Shown here: positions 26,231 through 35,117 of the stretch, one piece after another
Layout of the letters: the number at the start of each line of letters is the position of its first letter
Numbering within the stretch: position 1 is the first letter of the stretch
DNA from: Methylobacterium sp. Leaf118
GTDB lineage: Bacteria; Pseudomonadota; Alphaproteobacteria; Rhizobiales; Beijerinckiaceae
Reading direction: 5' to 3'
NCBI RefSeq assembly: GCF_920984675.1
Contig: NZ_CAKLBV010000034.1
Coordinates: forward strand, 1 to 47,762
Length of the DNA stretch: 47,762 nt
Notes under the pieces: generated by a model
Told to the model about the DNA's origin: nothing
Databases searched by the model: none
The model's input: the letters and a program-made list of their open reading frames with translations, nothing else
Position numbers and translations under genes: made by a program

Positions 26231-27910
26231 GGGTGGAGCGTCCGTCGCCGGGGGCGCGACGAGGCTCGGCAGATGCGTCGCGTGCCACGCCCTCAGGGGG
26301 CCGAGCGCCGGATGGGCGAGGTTGCGGGCGAGGTAGCCCTCGATGCGCGGCAGGTGGGCGAGGTAGCCCGGCTTGCCGTCGCGCCGGTCGAGGCGGGCGA
26401 AGATGCCGAGGATCTTGGTGGCGCGCTGCGCCGCCAGCACCGCGTAGGCCCGGGCGAAGGTCTGCATGTCGAAGCCCGGCTCCCGGGCGCGGCGCTCGCG
26501 GATGTAGAGCCCGAGCAGGCGCAGCTCGAAATCCGCGCTCGCGTCGACGCGGGCATCCTGCAGCAGCGAGGCGACGTCGTAGGCCGGGTGGCCCATCACC
26601 GCGTCCTGGAAGTCGATCACGCCGACCCGCTCCAGCCCCTCGCGCTCGGGCAGCCAGATCAGGTTGGGGGAGTGGTAGTCGCGCAGGCACCAGGTCGGGC
26701 GATCGGCCAGGAAGTCCTGGAGCGCGTCCGCCCAGAGCGTCAGGAAGTCCCGGCGTGCCGCGTCCGGGAGGCGGGTGTTGCGGATCGCGGGCGCGTACCA
26801 TTCGGGCAGCAGCTCCGCCTCGAACAGCAGCGCCTCGAGGTCGTAGGGCGGTAGAACGTGCTCGATCCCGGCGCTCACCGGCACCCGGTCGGGCAGCTCC
26901 ATGGCATGGAGCTTGGCGAGCAGCCGCACCGCCTCGCTGTAGCGCTCGGGCCGCGGGGCACCGTTCTCGACCACCGGCTCGGCGCCGAGATCCTCCAGGA
27001 TCAGCAGCCCGGCCTCGAGGTTCTCGCCGAGGATCCGGGGTGCGGAGACGCCGACGGCGCGCAAAGCCCGGTCCATCCCGACGAAGGCGTGGACGCTCTC
27101 GGCGAGCTTGACGACCGCGCTGTAGGGCTTGCCGTCCCGAACCGGGGGGCCGTCGGGGCGGGGCGGGGCGATCATCAGCACGGCGGTCTCGCCGGAGGGC
27201 TTCACCAGCCGCTCATAGGCCCGGGAGGACGCATCGCCCTGCATCGGCACCCGGTCGGCGTCGTCCCAGCCGGTGCGGGCGATCAGCCCCCGCAGGGCCC
27301 GGGCCCGGTCGAGGCGCTCGCGCAGGCCCGGTGTCGCGCCGATGCGCACGAGGCGGGCCCCCTCGCCGTATTCAGGACGCAGGGACAGCTCGACCGAGAG
27401 GATCTCGCCGTCGCGCGGGTTCAGCCGCTCCGGCCATTCGACCAGGGTGATCGCGTCCTCGGCGAGTTCGTCGAAGCCGAGTTCGACGAGTTCGTCCGCC
27501 CCCCGCAGGCGGTAGAGGTCGGCGTGGATGATCGCGCGGCCCGCGCGGGTCTCGTAGGGCTGCATCAGCGTGAAGGTCGGGCTCGGCACTTCGAGCGCGG
27601 GATCGTCGGCGAGTTCGCGGATCAGGGCGCGGGCGAGCGTCGTCTTGCCGGCCCCGAGGCCCCCGGACAGGGCCACGAGGTCGCCGGGCAGGAGGAGGCC
27701 GGCGAGGAAGGCGGCCATGTCCTCGGTGGCGCCCTCCTCCGGCAGCAGCACCTCCCAGGGGGCAGGCGGGCTCGCCGAAGGGGGCGGCGCGCTCGGCGAC
27801 GGGCCGGGCCGCGGGCTCTGCGCCGTGCCGTCCGAATCGTCGCTCAACGCCTCAACCCTCCGCGCGCCGCCGTCCGGTCCGCTCGACCGGCGTCCTTGCC
27901 CGATCGTCAC
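26225..27910 (-). CDS. Fused TsaE (tRNA t6A ATPase) and AmgK (amino-sugar kinase)
   Basis: A 561-residue two-domain protein. After a Pro/Ser-rich start, residues about 50-195 are TsaE, the ATPase that supports threonylcarbamoyladenosine synthesis on tRNA: Walker A GGLGAGKTTLAR, then SPTFTLMQPYET, HADLYRL and VEWPERL. Residues about 200-550 are an aminoglycoside-phosphotransferase-like kinase (GDASSRAYERL, catalytic CLRDYHSPNLIW, metal-binding VIDFQDAVMGHPAYDVASLL) matching AmgK, which phosphorylates MurNAc or GlcNAc at the anomeric position. MurU downstream uses that product. Such fusions are seen in Rhizobiales. The start may be GTG 27910, or TTG 27847, which has GGAGG upstream. An AT-rich stretch at 27915-27965 may hold its promoter. 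Confidence 0.88.
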   Translation of the reverse strand: MTIGQGRRSSGPDGGARRVEALSDDSDGTAQSPRPGPSPSAPPPSASPPAPWEVLLPEEGATEDMAAFLAGLLLPGDLVALSGGLGAGKTTLARALIRELADDPALEVPSPTFTLMQPYETRAGRAIIHADLYRLRGADELVELGFDELAEDAITLVEWPERLNPRDGEILSVELSLRPEYGEGARLVRIGATPGLRERLDRARALRGLIARTGWDDADRVPMQGDASSRAYERLVKPSGETAVLMIAPPRPDGPPVRDGKPYSAVVKLAESVHAFVGMDRALRAVGVSAPRILGENLEAGLLILEDLGAEPVVENGAPRPERYSEAVRLLAKLHAMELPDRVPVSAGIEHVLPPYDLEALLFEAELLPEWYAPAIRNTRLPDAARRDFLTLWADALQDFLADRPTWCLRDYHSPNLIWLPEREGLERVGVIDFQDAVMGHPAYDVASLLQDARVDASADFELRLLGLYIRERRAREPGFDMQTFARAYAVLAAQRATKILGIFARLDRRDGKPGYLAHLPRIEGYLARNLAHPALGPLRAWHATHLPSLVAPPATDAPPA

Positions 27911-27998
27911 CGGGATGTTTAACCGGAATTCTTATCGCGCGCGAAACCTAAACAATTCCTGGCCCTGCCCCGGCGGCGGGCCGATTCCCGCGTGCCGC

Positions 27999-30662
27999 CT
28001 ACTCGGCCGCGTCGAGATTGGCGGCGGCCCGCCCCTCCGGCTTCGGCCCGCCCCGTCCCGCCGGGCGGGCTTCGGTCTCCATCGCGACGGGGCCGGGCAG
28101 CCTTCCGTCGCCCGGGGGCGGCTCGATGGGGAACAGGCAGGTCACGCGGGTCCCGGCGCCGGGGGCCGAGGCGATCTCGACCCGCCCGCCATGCAGCTCG
28201 ACGAAGGAGCGCACGATCGAGAGGCCGAGGCCGACGCCGCGGTGCTTGGTGCCCAGCGTGTTGCTCTCGAACCGCTCGAACACCCGGTCGATCACTTCGG
28301 GCGGAATGCCGCGGCCCCGGTCGCTCACCGCGAGCACGAGGGTGCCGTCCGCGCGGCGCGCCTCGACCCGCACCTCCTGCCCGGGCTCGGAGAAGCCGAC
28401 GGCGTTCGACAGCAGGTTGAACAGGATCTGCCGCACCCGCTTGCCGTCGGCGAAGACGCTGCCGATGCCGTCCGGCACGTCGAGGTCGAGATGGATGTCG
28501 GATTCCGCCAGCCGGTCCTCGATGCCGCGCACCGCCGCCTCGACGGTGGCGCGCACGTCGATGGTCTCGCGCTGGAGCTCGAGCGAGCCGGCATCGATCG
28601 AGGCGAGGTCCAGGATGTCGTTGATGATGACGAGCAGCGCCCCCGACGAGCGCATGATGTGCTCGGAATACTCGCGCTGGCGCTCGTTGAGGGCGCCCAC
28701 CGTCTCGTCGCCGAGAAGCTGGGTGAAGCCGATGATGTTGGTGAGCGGCGAGCGCAGCTCGTAGGAGACGTGGTGGACGAAGGTGTCGCGCAGCTGCCCG
28801 ACCCGCTCCAGGGCGTCGTTCTTCTCGGTGAGCGCCCGCTCGACATTGGCGCTCGCAGTCACGTCGATGAAGGTCAGCAGCGTCGCCCCGAGCGGCAGGG
28901 GCTGGGCCGAGCAGTCGAGCACCGTGCCGTCGGCCATGTCGAGGCGGCAGGCGAGGCCGCTGCGGGTCTCGGTGAGGCCGGTGACCGCCTGGCGGATCCC
29001 GGACCAGGGGCCCTGGTCCGGCGTCAGCGCCCGGCAGGCCGCGATGACCGCGTCGACATGCGGGCGGCCCGCCAGCGTCGCCGGATCGAGCCGCCAGGTC
29101 GCCGCGAAGGCCCGGTTGGCGACCGTCAGGCGCCCATCCGCGGCAAACACCGCCACCGGCTCCTTGAGGGCCTCCAGCGTCTCGGCCTGCTCCTTCATTA
29201 GCGCGTCGTAGCGCGAGGCGAGCTTCATGCTCTCCGAGACGTCCTGGTAGAGATAGGTCAGGCCGCCCTGCGGGTTGGCGTCGGCGATGACCCGCAGGGT
29301 GCGCCCGTCGGGCAGGTACCAGGGTGTGTCGGTGGTCTCGACCGCCCGGTAGGCGGCCAGGATATCGGCCTTCCAGGAGCGGAAATCGGCCTGTTCGGGC
29401 AATTTGCGCGCGGCCCGCAGGCGGTCGAGGATCTCGCCGTCCAGCGGCTTGCCGTCGAGGAAGGCCGGATCGAGGTCCCAGAGGCGCTGATAGGCGGCGT
29501 TGTGGAAGATCAGGCGCTGGCGCGCGTCGAACATCGCCACGGCGGTCGGCAGCTGGTCGAGGGTGCGCACATTGGCGTCCATCTGCCGCTGCAGGTCGGC
29601 GCGCACGCTCTCCAGTTCGGACACGTCGACCGCGATGCCGACCCGGCCCGTCTCGACCGCGGTCTCGGTCACGTCGAGGGTGCGGCGTGCGCCCGCCACC
29701 ACGGCGGAGAGCCGCAGCGGCGCGGTGCCGGGGCGGGCGCTCCGCCGGGCGATCTGCTCGCGGGCGGCCCGGTCGAGCAGTTCGAGCCCGCCATCGAGGG
29801 CCGCCTCGCGGTTCGGTGCCTCGACCGCGGCGGCATAGGCCGCGTTGACGAAGGAGAGGGCCCCCTCCAGTCCGCGATGCCAGACCGGCTGGGGGATCGC
29901 GTCGAGGAGGCCGCCGAGCGCCGAGAGGTCGCGCCGCGCCTCCTCCAGGGCGACACGCAGCTCGGTCAGCTCGCGCCGCTCCTCCGTGGTCTCGCGCAGG
30001 CGCAGCAGGGCGCGCCCGCTCACCGCACCACCTTGCGCCTCGATGTAGCGCCCGGCGAGGCTGCGCAGGTTCATCCGGAAGCCCGTGCCGCGATCGCGCA
30101 GCGCGGCGACGGCGGCATCGAGGAGCCGGGCATCCTGGGCCGTGAGCCAGGACCCGAAGGCGAGCAGCCGGCGAGCCCCGTTCGGGCCGCCGCGCAGATC
30201 CGGATGGCGCAGCTCCGGATTGCGGAGGTCCTGGTTGCGAAGTTCCTGGTTGCGAAGTTCCTGGCTCCGGAGTTCCTGCGCCCGCAGATCCTGCGCGAAG
30301 CCGGCATCGCCCTCGACCGTCGGCTCGCCGCGCCCGGCCCAGGTGACGATCACCTGCCGCTCGGAATGCAGCAGCATCTCGGCCCGGTCATGGGCGCCGC
30401 TGAGGCCCGCCAGCGCGGTCTGAAGCTCGCGCTCCCGGCGCATCCAGCGGGCGCGCTCGCGCATGTGCAGCAGCGACAGGATGGTCGCGAAGATCGTCAG
30501 CCCGATCAGGACGGCCAGTCCGGCAGCGTTGTGCGTGTGCATCGGCCCCAGCATCGATCCCGCACCGCTGGACGGGGTGCCCTGCGCCGCGGCCGCCACC
30601 GGCCCCACGGCCCCGAGGGCGCCGGCACGCGCGAGGGCGCGCACCGCCCGTTCCAGACCCAT
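27999..30662 (-). CDS. divL: DivL-type cell-cycle tyrosine pseudokinase
   Basis: An 887-residue membrane-anchored PAS kinase homologue. One transmembrane helix lies near residues 46-66, a pentapeptide-repeat linker at about 128-157, and several PAS modules at about 250-350, 365-480 and 495-605. The DHp domain reads HVSYELRSPLTNIIGF, with tyrosine (about Y634) where histidine kinases have the phosphoacceptor histidine. This is the hallmark of Caulobacter DivL, which controls the CckA-ChpT-CtrA relay through DivK. The HATPase domain keeps N and G boxes (LLSNAVGF, DRGRGIP, GVGLGLS). The ATG at 30662 begins the membrane-anchored form; the ORF extension to 30878 is unlikely. The neighbours ahcY and tsaE match DivL synteny. 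Confidence 0.9.
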   Translation of the reverse strand: MGLERAVRALARAGALGAVGPVAAAAQGTPSSGAGSMLGPMHTHNAAGLAVLIGLTIFATILSLLHMRERARWMRRERELQTALAGLSGAHDRAEMLLHSERQVIVTWAGRGEPTVEGDAGFAQDLRAQELRSQELRNQELRNQDLRNPELRHPDLRGGPNGARRLLAFGSWLTAQDARLLDAAVAALRDRGTGFRMNLRSLAGRYIEAQGGAVSGRALLRLRETTEERRELTELRVALEEARRDLSALGGLLDAIPQPVWHRGLEGALSFVNAAYAAAVEAPNREAALDGGLELLDRAAREQIARRSARPGTAPLRLSAVVAGARRTLDVTETAVETGRVGIAVDVSELESVRADLQRQMDANVRTLDQLPTAVAMFDARQRLIFHNAAYQRLWDLDPAFLDGKPLDGEILDRLRAARKLPEQADFRSWKADILAAYRAVETTDTPWYLPDGRTLRVIADANPQGGLTYLYQDVSESMKLASRYDALMKEQAETLEALKEPVAVFAADGRLTVANRAFAATWRLDPATLAGRPHVDAVIAACRALTPDQGPWSGIRQAVTGLTETRSGLACRLDMADGTVLDCSAQPLPLGATLLTFIDVTASANVERALTEKNDALERVGQLRDTFVHHVSYELRSPLTNIIGFTQLLGDETVGALNERQREYSEHIMRSSGALLVIINDILDLASIDAGSLELQRETIDVRATVEAAVRGIEDRLAESDIHLDLDVPDGIGSVFADGKRVRQILFNLLSNAVGFSEPGQEVRVEARRADGTLVLAVSDRGRGIPPEVIDRVFERFESNTLGTKHRGVGLGLSIVRSFVELHGGRVEIASAPGAGTRVTCLFPIEPPPGDGRLPGPVAMETEARPAGRGGPKPEGRAAANLDAAE
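30192..30283 (-). repeat. 15-bp coding repeat inside divL (pentapeptide array)
   Basis: About six imperfect 15-bp units encode a run of pentapeptides of pattern (Q/H/N)-(E/D/P)-(L/D)-(L/R)-(R/x), seen as AQELR, SQELR, NQELR, NQDLR, NPELR, HPDLR. It sits between the transmembrane segment and the first PAS domain, a charged, probably helical or flexible linker. Confidence 0.85.
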
Positions 30663-30922
30663 GTCTCCGTCCCCAACCCACGTGCCCGGACGAAGCCGGG
30701 TGAACGCCGCCGTCCGGGCAATAGCCCCCCGGCACGCTCGGCTGAGGCCGAGGCGCGGGAGCACCCGTTCGTCGATTACGGGACACTCTAACGCGGGCGC
30801 GATTCCGGCTGGAAGCGCCTTTCTGACTCCGAGGGGGCCCCGGCCGCATTCGGGCGGCGCGGGGCGCAGAAAAGCCACAGTGCCGACCGGGCCGGCCGCT
30901 CCGTCGCGCCGGCGCGAACGAA

Positions 30923-30949
30923 GAGAGCCCGGCCAGCGGCCGGGCTCTC
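30923..30949 (-). terminator. Terminator of ahcY
   Basis: A perfect 12-bp stem GAGAGCCCGGCC / GGCCGGGCTCTC with a 3-base loop, about 43 bases past the ahcY stop and followed on the minus strand by TTCGTTCG. It shares the AGCCCGGCC core with the two terminators near 15500-15750. Confidence 0.8.
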
Positions 30950-30991
30950 AAGACGCTCAGAAGACTCGCCGTCCGGATGCGGACGCGCGTC

Positions 30992-32398
<1,407 letters not shown>

Positions 32399-32481
32399 CT
32401 CGTATCCCTCTCCAGACGGGGCCGCCATGCGCGGGCGGCCCGAGGCCTCGGCCGGGGAGCCCGGCCGCTTCGGCCGTCCCT

Positions 32482-32511
32482 GTAGCAGGGCCTGCGCTGG
32501 GGAGCAATCAA
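32482..32511 (-). promoter_or_regulatory. Candidate promoter of ahcY
   Basis: On the minus strand TTGATT (32506-32511) could be a -35 element, with TGCTAC (32482-32487) as a weak -10 after an 18-base spacer. The SahR-like palindrome lies immediately upstream. The -10 match is poor, so position rather than sequence supports it. Confidence 0.3.
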
Positions 32512-32513
32512 GA

Positions 32514-32531
32514 CATAAAGATGTCTTTATG
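32514..32531. promoter_or_regulatory. SahR-like operator upstream of ahcY
   Basis: A perfect 18-bp palindrome CATAAAGA-TG-TCTTTATG, conspicuously AT-rich in a GC-rich region. It resembles the ATAAAGA/TCTTTAT operator I associate with SahR, the ArsR-family sensor of S-adenosylhomocysteine that controls methionine-cycle genes in Proteobacteria. ahcY is the only gene it can plausibly serve here. No sahR-like gene is in the window. Confidence 0.6.
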
Positions 32532-32574
32532 CGTTTTGAGCGGTTCTCAGGAACGGATTGGGATTGCGGCGTCG

Positions 32575-32844
32575 TCAGCGCCCGGCGGCGACCCGGGTGC
32601 GGCGCGCGGTCCGTCCCGGTCCGGCGGCCTGGGCGCGCCGCATGCAGGTGCCGTAGATCTCCCGGCCGATGGCGTGAAGGCCGAGATTCTGCGGGTCGGG
32701 GGCGTGCAGCACTCGGGCGGTGGCCTCGTCGCGGCAGGCCTTGTCCTGCGGGCTCGTGATCGGCGGCTGCTCGAAGGCCTGGGCAGCGCTCAGGGTGAGG
32801 AATGCGGGCACGGCGACGACAATGGCGACGGCGAAGCGAATCAT
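32575..32844 (-). CDS. Small exported protein of unknown function
   Basis: An 89-residue product with a signal peptide ([23 protein letters not shown], cut before FEQ). The mature part is about 66 residues and has two cysteines (ACRDEA and YGTCMRR) that could pair in the periplasm, and an Arg-rich tail. The ATG at 32844 is preceded by GAGGAGG at proper spacing. The motif with ACRDEA...IYGTCMRRA occurs in small hypothetical proteins of related bacteria, but I cannot name a family. It lies upstream of and codirectional with ahcY, separated by about 180 bases. Confidence 0.75.
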   Translation of the reverse strand: MIRFAVAIVVAVPAFLTLSAAQAFEQPPITSPQDKACRDEATARVLHAPDPQNLGLHAIGREIYGTCMRRAQAAGPGRTARRTRVAAGR

Positions 32845-33034
32845 GGCGGCCTCCTCGGAGCGGGGCGGCCCCTCGGTCGCCTTCCCGCTGACCGCTGGGC
32901 TAATCCCCGATTCTTTCAGGCCGATTGCGTGCTCTGTTGCGCGGGTCGTCCGAGCCCGACGCCGCGATCCAGGCCCCCTCGGATCGCCCGTTTCGGGCCT
33001 GGACCCGGGATGCTTTGGCGGACGCGGCCGGCCG

Positions 33035-33475
33035 TCAGATCAGGCCGAGGGAGACCAGTTCGCGCCGCAGGCTCTCGGGCATCTCGGCGAGATCGCCGGC
33101 ACTCGCCCGGTCGAGATCGGCCGGGGCGTCGCCCGGCTCCAGATAGCGCCAGCCCTGGAAGGGCCGGCAGGGTCGGGGCGCCACCGCGGTGACGGCGGGG
33201 TCGAGGACGAGGCGGCAGCGATCGATGCCGTCGCTGCCGGTGAAGGCCTCGATGGCCAGGATCGGCTGACGGCAGGCGAGCGCGCCCTTCAGCACCCAGT
33301 AGATCGAGCCCTGGCCGGCGATGGCCGCGGCGCGCTTGGGCACCATCCGGGTCACGTGGAACGGGTTCGGGTCGGCGCCGAGGCGAAGCGCCTCGTCCCG
33401 ATGGCGGGCGATGCGCGCCTCCAGCTCCGCGATCGAGGCGGGGCCGACGCAGAGTTTCAGGAGATGGAGGGCCAT
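33035..33475 (-). CDS. DUF1489 family protein
   Basis: A 146-residue protein starting MALHLLKLCVGPASIAELE, the typical DUF1489 opening. Next come HVTRMVPKRAAAIAGQGSIYWVLKGALACRQPILAIE and a C-terminal FQGWRYLEPGDAPADL. The family is conserved across Alphaproteobacteria and has no assigned biochemical role; no catalytic motif is evident. I chose the ATG at 33475 by family alignment, and the in-frame 33487 is four residues longer. A 14-bp hairpin lies immediately upstream and separates it from the CheZ-like gene. The 32845-33034 gap downstream has no gene. Confidence 0.85.
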   Translation of the reverse strand: MALHLLKLCVGPASIAELEARIARHRDEALRLGADPNPFHVTRMVPKRAAAIAGQGSIYWVLKGALACRQPILAIEAFTGSDGIDRCRLVLDPAVTAVAPRPCRPFQGWRYLEPGDAPADLDRASAGDLAEMPESLRRELVSLGLI

Positions 33476-33492
33476 GGCCGCTGCCAATAACG

Positions 33493-33524
33493 CATCCGCC
33501 GCGATCCTTAGATCGCGGCGGATG
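33493..33524 (-). terminator. Hairpin terminator after the CheZ-like gene
   Basis: A perfect 14-bp stem (33493-33506 with 33511-33524) and CTTA loop, 38 bases past the stop of the CheZ-like gene and just upstream of the DUF1489 start. There is only a short T-rich follow-on. Confidence 0.65.
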
Positions 33525-33562
33525 GCTCCGTCTTTCCGTCCCGGATGGCGTCGTCGCGCCCG

Positions 33563-34888
33563 TCAGGCGAACAGCGCGATCTTCTCCTCGATGCTGAGGC
33601 GGTCGAGGTCGGGGAAGGCCGCCGCGAGGTCGTCGGGGGCGCGGGTCTGGGTCCGGGGCTCCGTCGCCAGCCGGGCGAACTGAACCTCCGCCGCCTCGAC
33701 GGGCTCGCTCCCATCGACGCGGGCGTCGGTGTCCGGGTCGGCGAGCGCGACGGCGGTTTCGGCGTCGTGGGTCTCGGCGACGTCCGTTTCAGCGACGTCC
33801 GTTTCAGCGTCCTGGGCTTCGGCGGCAAAAGTCTCGGCGGTGTCGGTCTCGGCGGTGTCGGTCTCGGCATCGAAGAACACGTCGGCAGGCGCCTCCGTCG
33901 TCTCGGCGGCGGCCTCGGCGGTTGCGAAATCGAGATCGAGGTCGCGCAGTGGCTGCGCCGACGGGGTCTCGTCCTCCATCGCTCCCGCGATCACGCTGGC
34001 CTCTTCGGCCTCGAATGGTGCGAGCGCCTCGAGCGCGGTCTCCGGCGCTTCAAGGGCCGCAGCCGGGCTTTCGTCGTCCATCGGGACGAAGGGGGCGGCC
34101 GTGAAAGCCGGGCTCTCGGGCAGGAAGGCGATGTCGTCGTGCAGCGGCACCGCCGCCAGCGAGGGGCGGGTCTGCGGCGGCGGCGGGGCCGGATTCTCCA
34201 TGTCGAGGAAGCGGTCGACGTCGCTCTGGTCGAGGGCCGCGTCGAGGACCGGGGCGGATTCCTTGCGGACCCGGCCGTCTCCGTCGAGGGGCGGCACCGC
34301 GTCGTCCGCGCCGCCCCAGATGCCGATCATCGAGGCGATCCGGTCTTCCAGGTAGCGCAGCGTGTGCACGATGCGGCTCGTGCGCTGCGCCGTCAGGTCC
34401 TGGAACGAGCAGGCGGTGTAGATCTGGGTCGCGTGCCGGTCGAGCGCGTCGCAGATCTCGCCGTCGGCACCGGTCTCGCGCAGGGTCCAGGCGGCCTCCT
34501 GCACCTCCTCGGCCGCGCCGAGGATGTCCGAGGTGGCCCGCTCGGTGGCCCGCACGATGGAATCGAGCGCCTCGGAGGCGACGGTGAGACGGCTCTCGCC
34601 CTGATCGGGGGCCGACAGGGCGGCCACCTCCGCCCGGGTGCGGGCGATGGCGTCGGCCATGTCCATCAGGTCGCCGCGGAAGCGCACCACGTCGTCGCCG
34701 CCGCGCTCGCCGGTCACCGCCGACTCGATCCGCTGGATCGCGCCGAGCAGCATGTCGGTGTCGGCGTTGCGGTTGCGCCGGGCGTATTCGGTCAGGAACC
34801 AGCGGCCCCGCTCGGTCTCCCGGACGGCGGCCTCGATCTGGTCGTACTGAGACGCGTCCTGCGGCGTCAGGGAACGGGAACTCGACAT
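33563..34888 (-). CDS. CheZ-family protein phosphatase with long acidic repeat tail
   Basis: A 441-residue protein. The N-terminal ~190 residues are mostly helical and carry CSFQDLTAQRTSRIVHTLRYLE (residues 160-181). This matches the CheZ catalytic signature FQDLTGQ, whose glutamine drives dephosphorylation of CheY-P. The remaining ~250 residues are low-complexity, rich in Ala, Glu, Asp, Thr and Pro, with repeated (A)ETD(T/V) units around 330-375. The end is DLDRLSIEEKIALFA, possibly a docking peptide. E. coli CheZ is about 214 residues, so the tail is an addition. The ATG at 34888 is chosen; 34900 is in frame. No che genes adjoin it, although a chemotaxis receptor lies about 1.6 kb away. Confidence 0.72.
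   Translation of the reverse strand: MSSSRSLTPQDASQYDQIEAAVRETERGRWFLTEYARRNRNADTDMLLGAIQRIESAVTGERGGDDVVRFRGDLMDMADAIARTRAEVAALSAPDQGESRLTVASEALDSIVRATERATSDILGAAEEVQEAAWTLRETGADGEICDALDRHATQIYTACSFQDLTAQRTSRIVHTLRYLEDRIASMIGIWGGADDAVPPLDGDGRVRKESAPVLDAALDQSDVDRFLDMENPAPPPPQTRPSLAAVPLHDDIAFLPESPAFTAAPFVPMDDESPAAALEAPETALEALAPFEAEEASVIAGAMEDETPSAQPLRDLDLDFATAEAAAETTEAPADVFFDAETDTAETDTAETFAAEAQDAETDVAETDVAETHDAETAVALADPDTDARVDGSEPVEAAEVQFARLATEPRTQTRAPDDLAAAFPDLDRLSIEEKIALFA
33756..33872 (-). repeat. 15-bp coding repeats in the CheZ-like tail
   Basis: Repeated units based on GTCTCGGCGGTGTCG and GTTTCAGCGACGTCC on the plus strand encode AETDT / AETDV pentapeptides. Several neighbouring units are identical, so the array could change length by slippage. 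Confidence 0.8.
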
Positions 34889-35024
34889 GACACCCCGCAA
34901 GGACCCGACGCCCGAATCGGGGGCCGTGACGTTTGACGGACCGGGGGAAATTGACAGAAACGCTTTAACGGCGGCTTACGCTGTCCCGGTTCGCGGGGTC
35001 CCGTGATGCATCGTTGCGGGAGCG

Positions 35025-35117
35025 GTGCGCGATGCACGCAAGCGCCTGCTCGAGCGGCCCGGCAAGATTCCCTATGGCCGAGTCACCCTGGCCGATCCGG
35101 CGGCGAGCGTTTCGTGA
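35025..35117 (+). CDS. Possible 30-residue leader ORF overlapping the MFS gene
   Basis: A GTG at 35025 opens a 30-codon frame (begins VRDARKRLLERPGK, ends LADPAASVS). Its TGA at 35115 overlaps the MFS gene GTG at 35114 as GTGA, the arrangement of coupled genes. A GGGAG precedes it but only 2 bases from the start. It may be a translated leader or chance. Confidence 0.25.
   Translation: MRDARKRLLERPGKIPYGRVTLADPAASVS

Noticed and set aside
32399..32575. SAH or SAM riboswitch before ahcY
   Set aside because: I could not find the conserved stems and pseudoknot of known classes in the leader; the palindrome fits a protein operator better.
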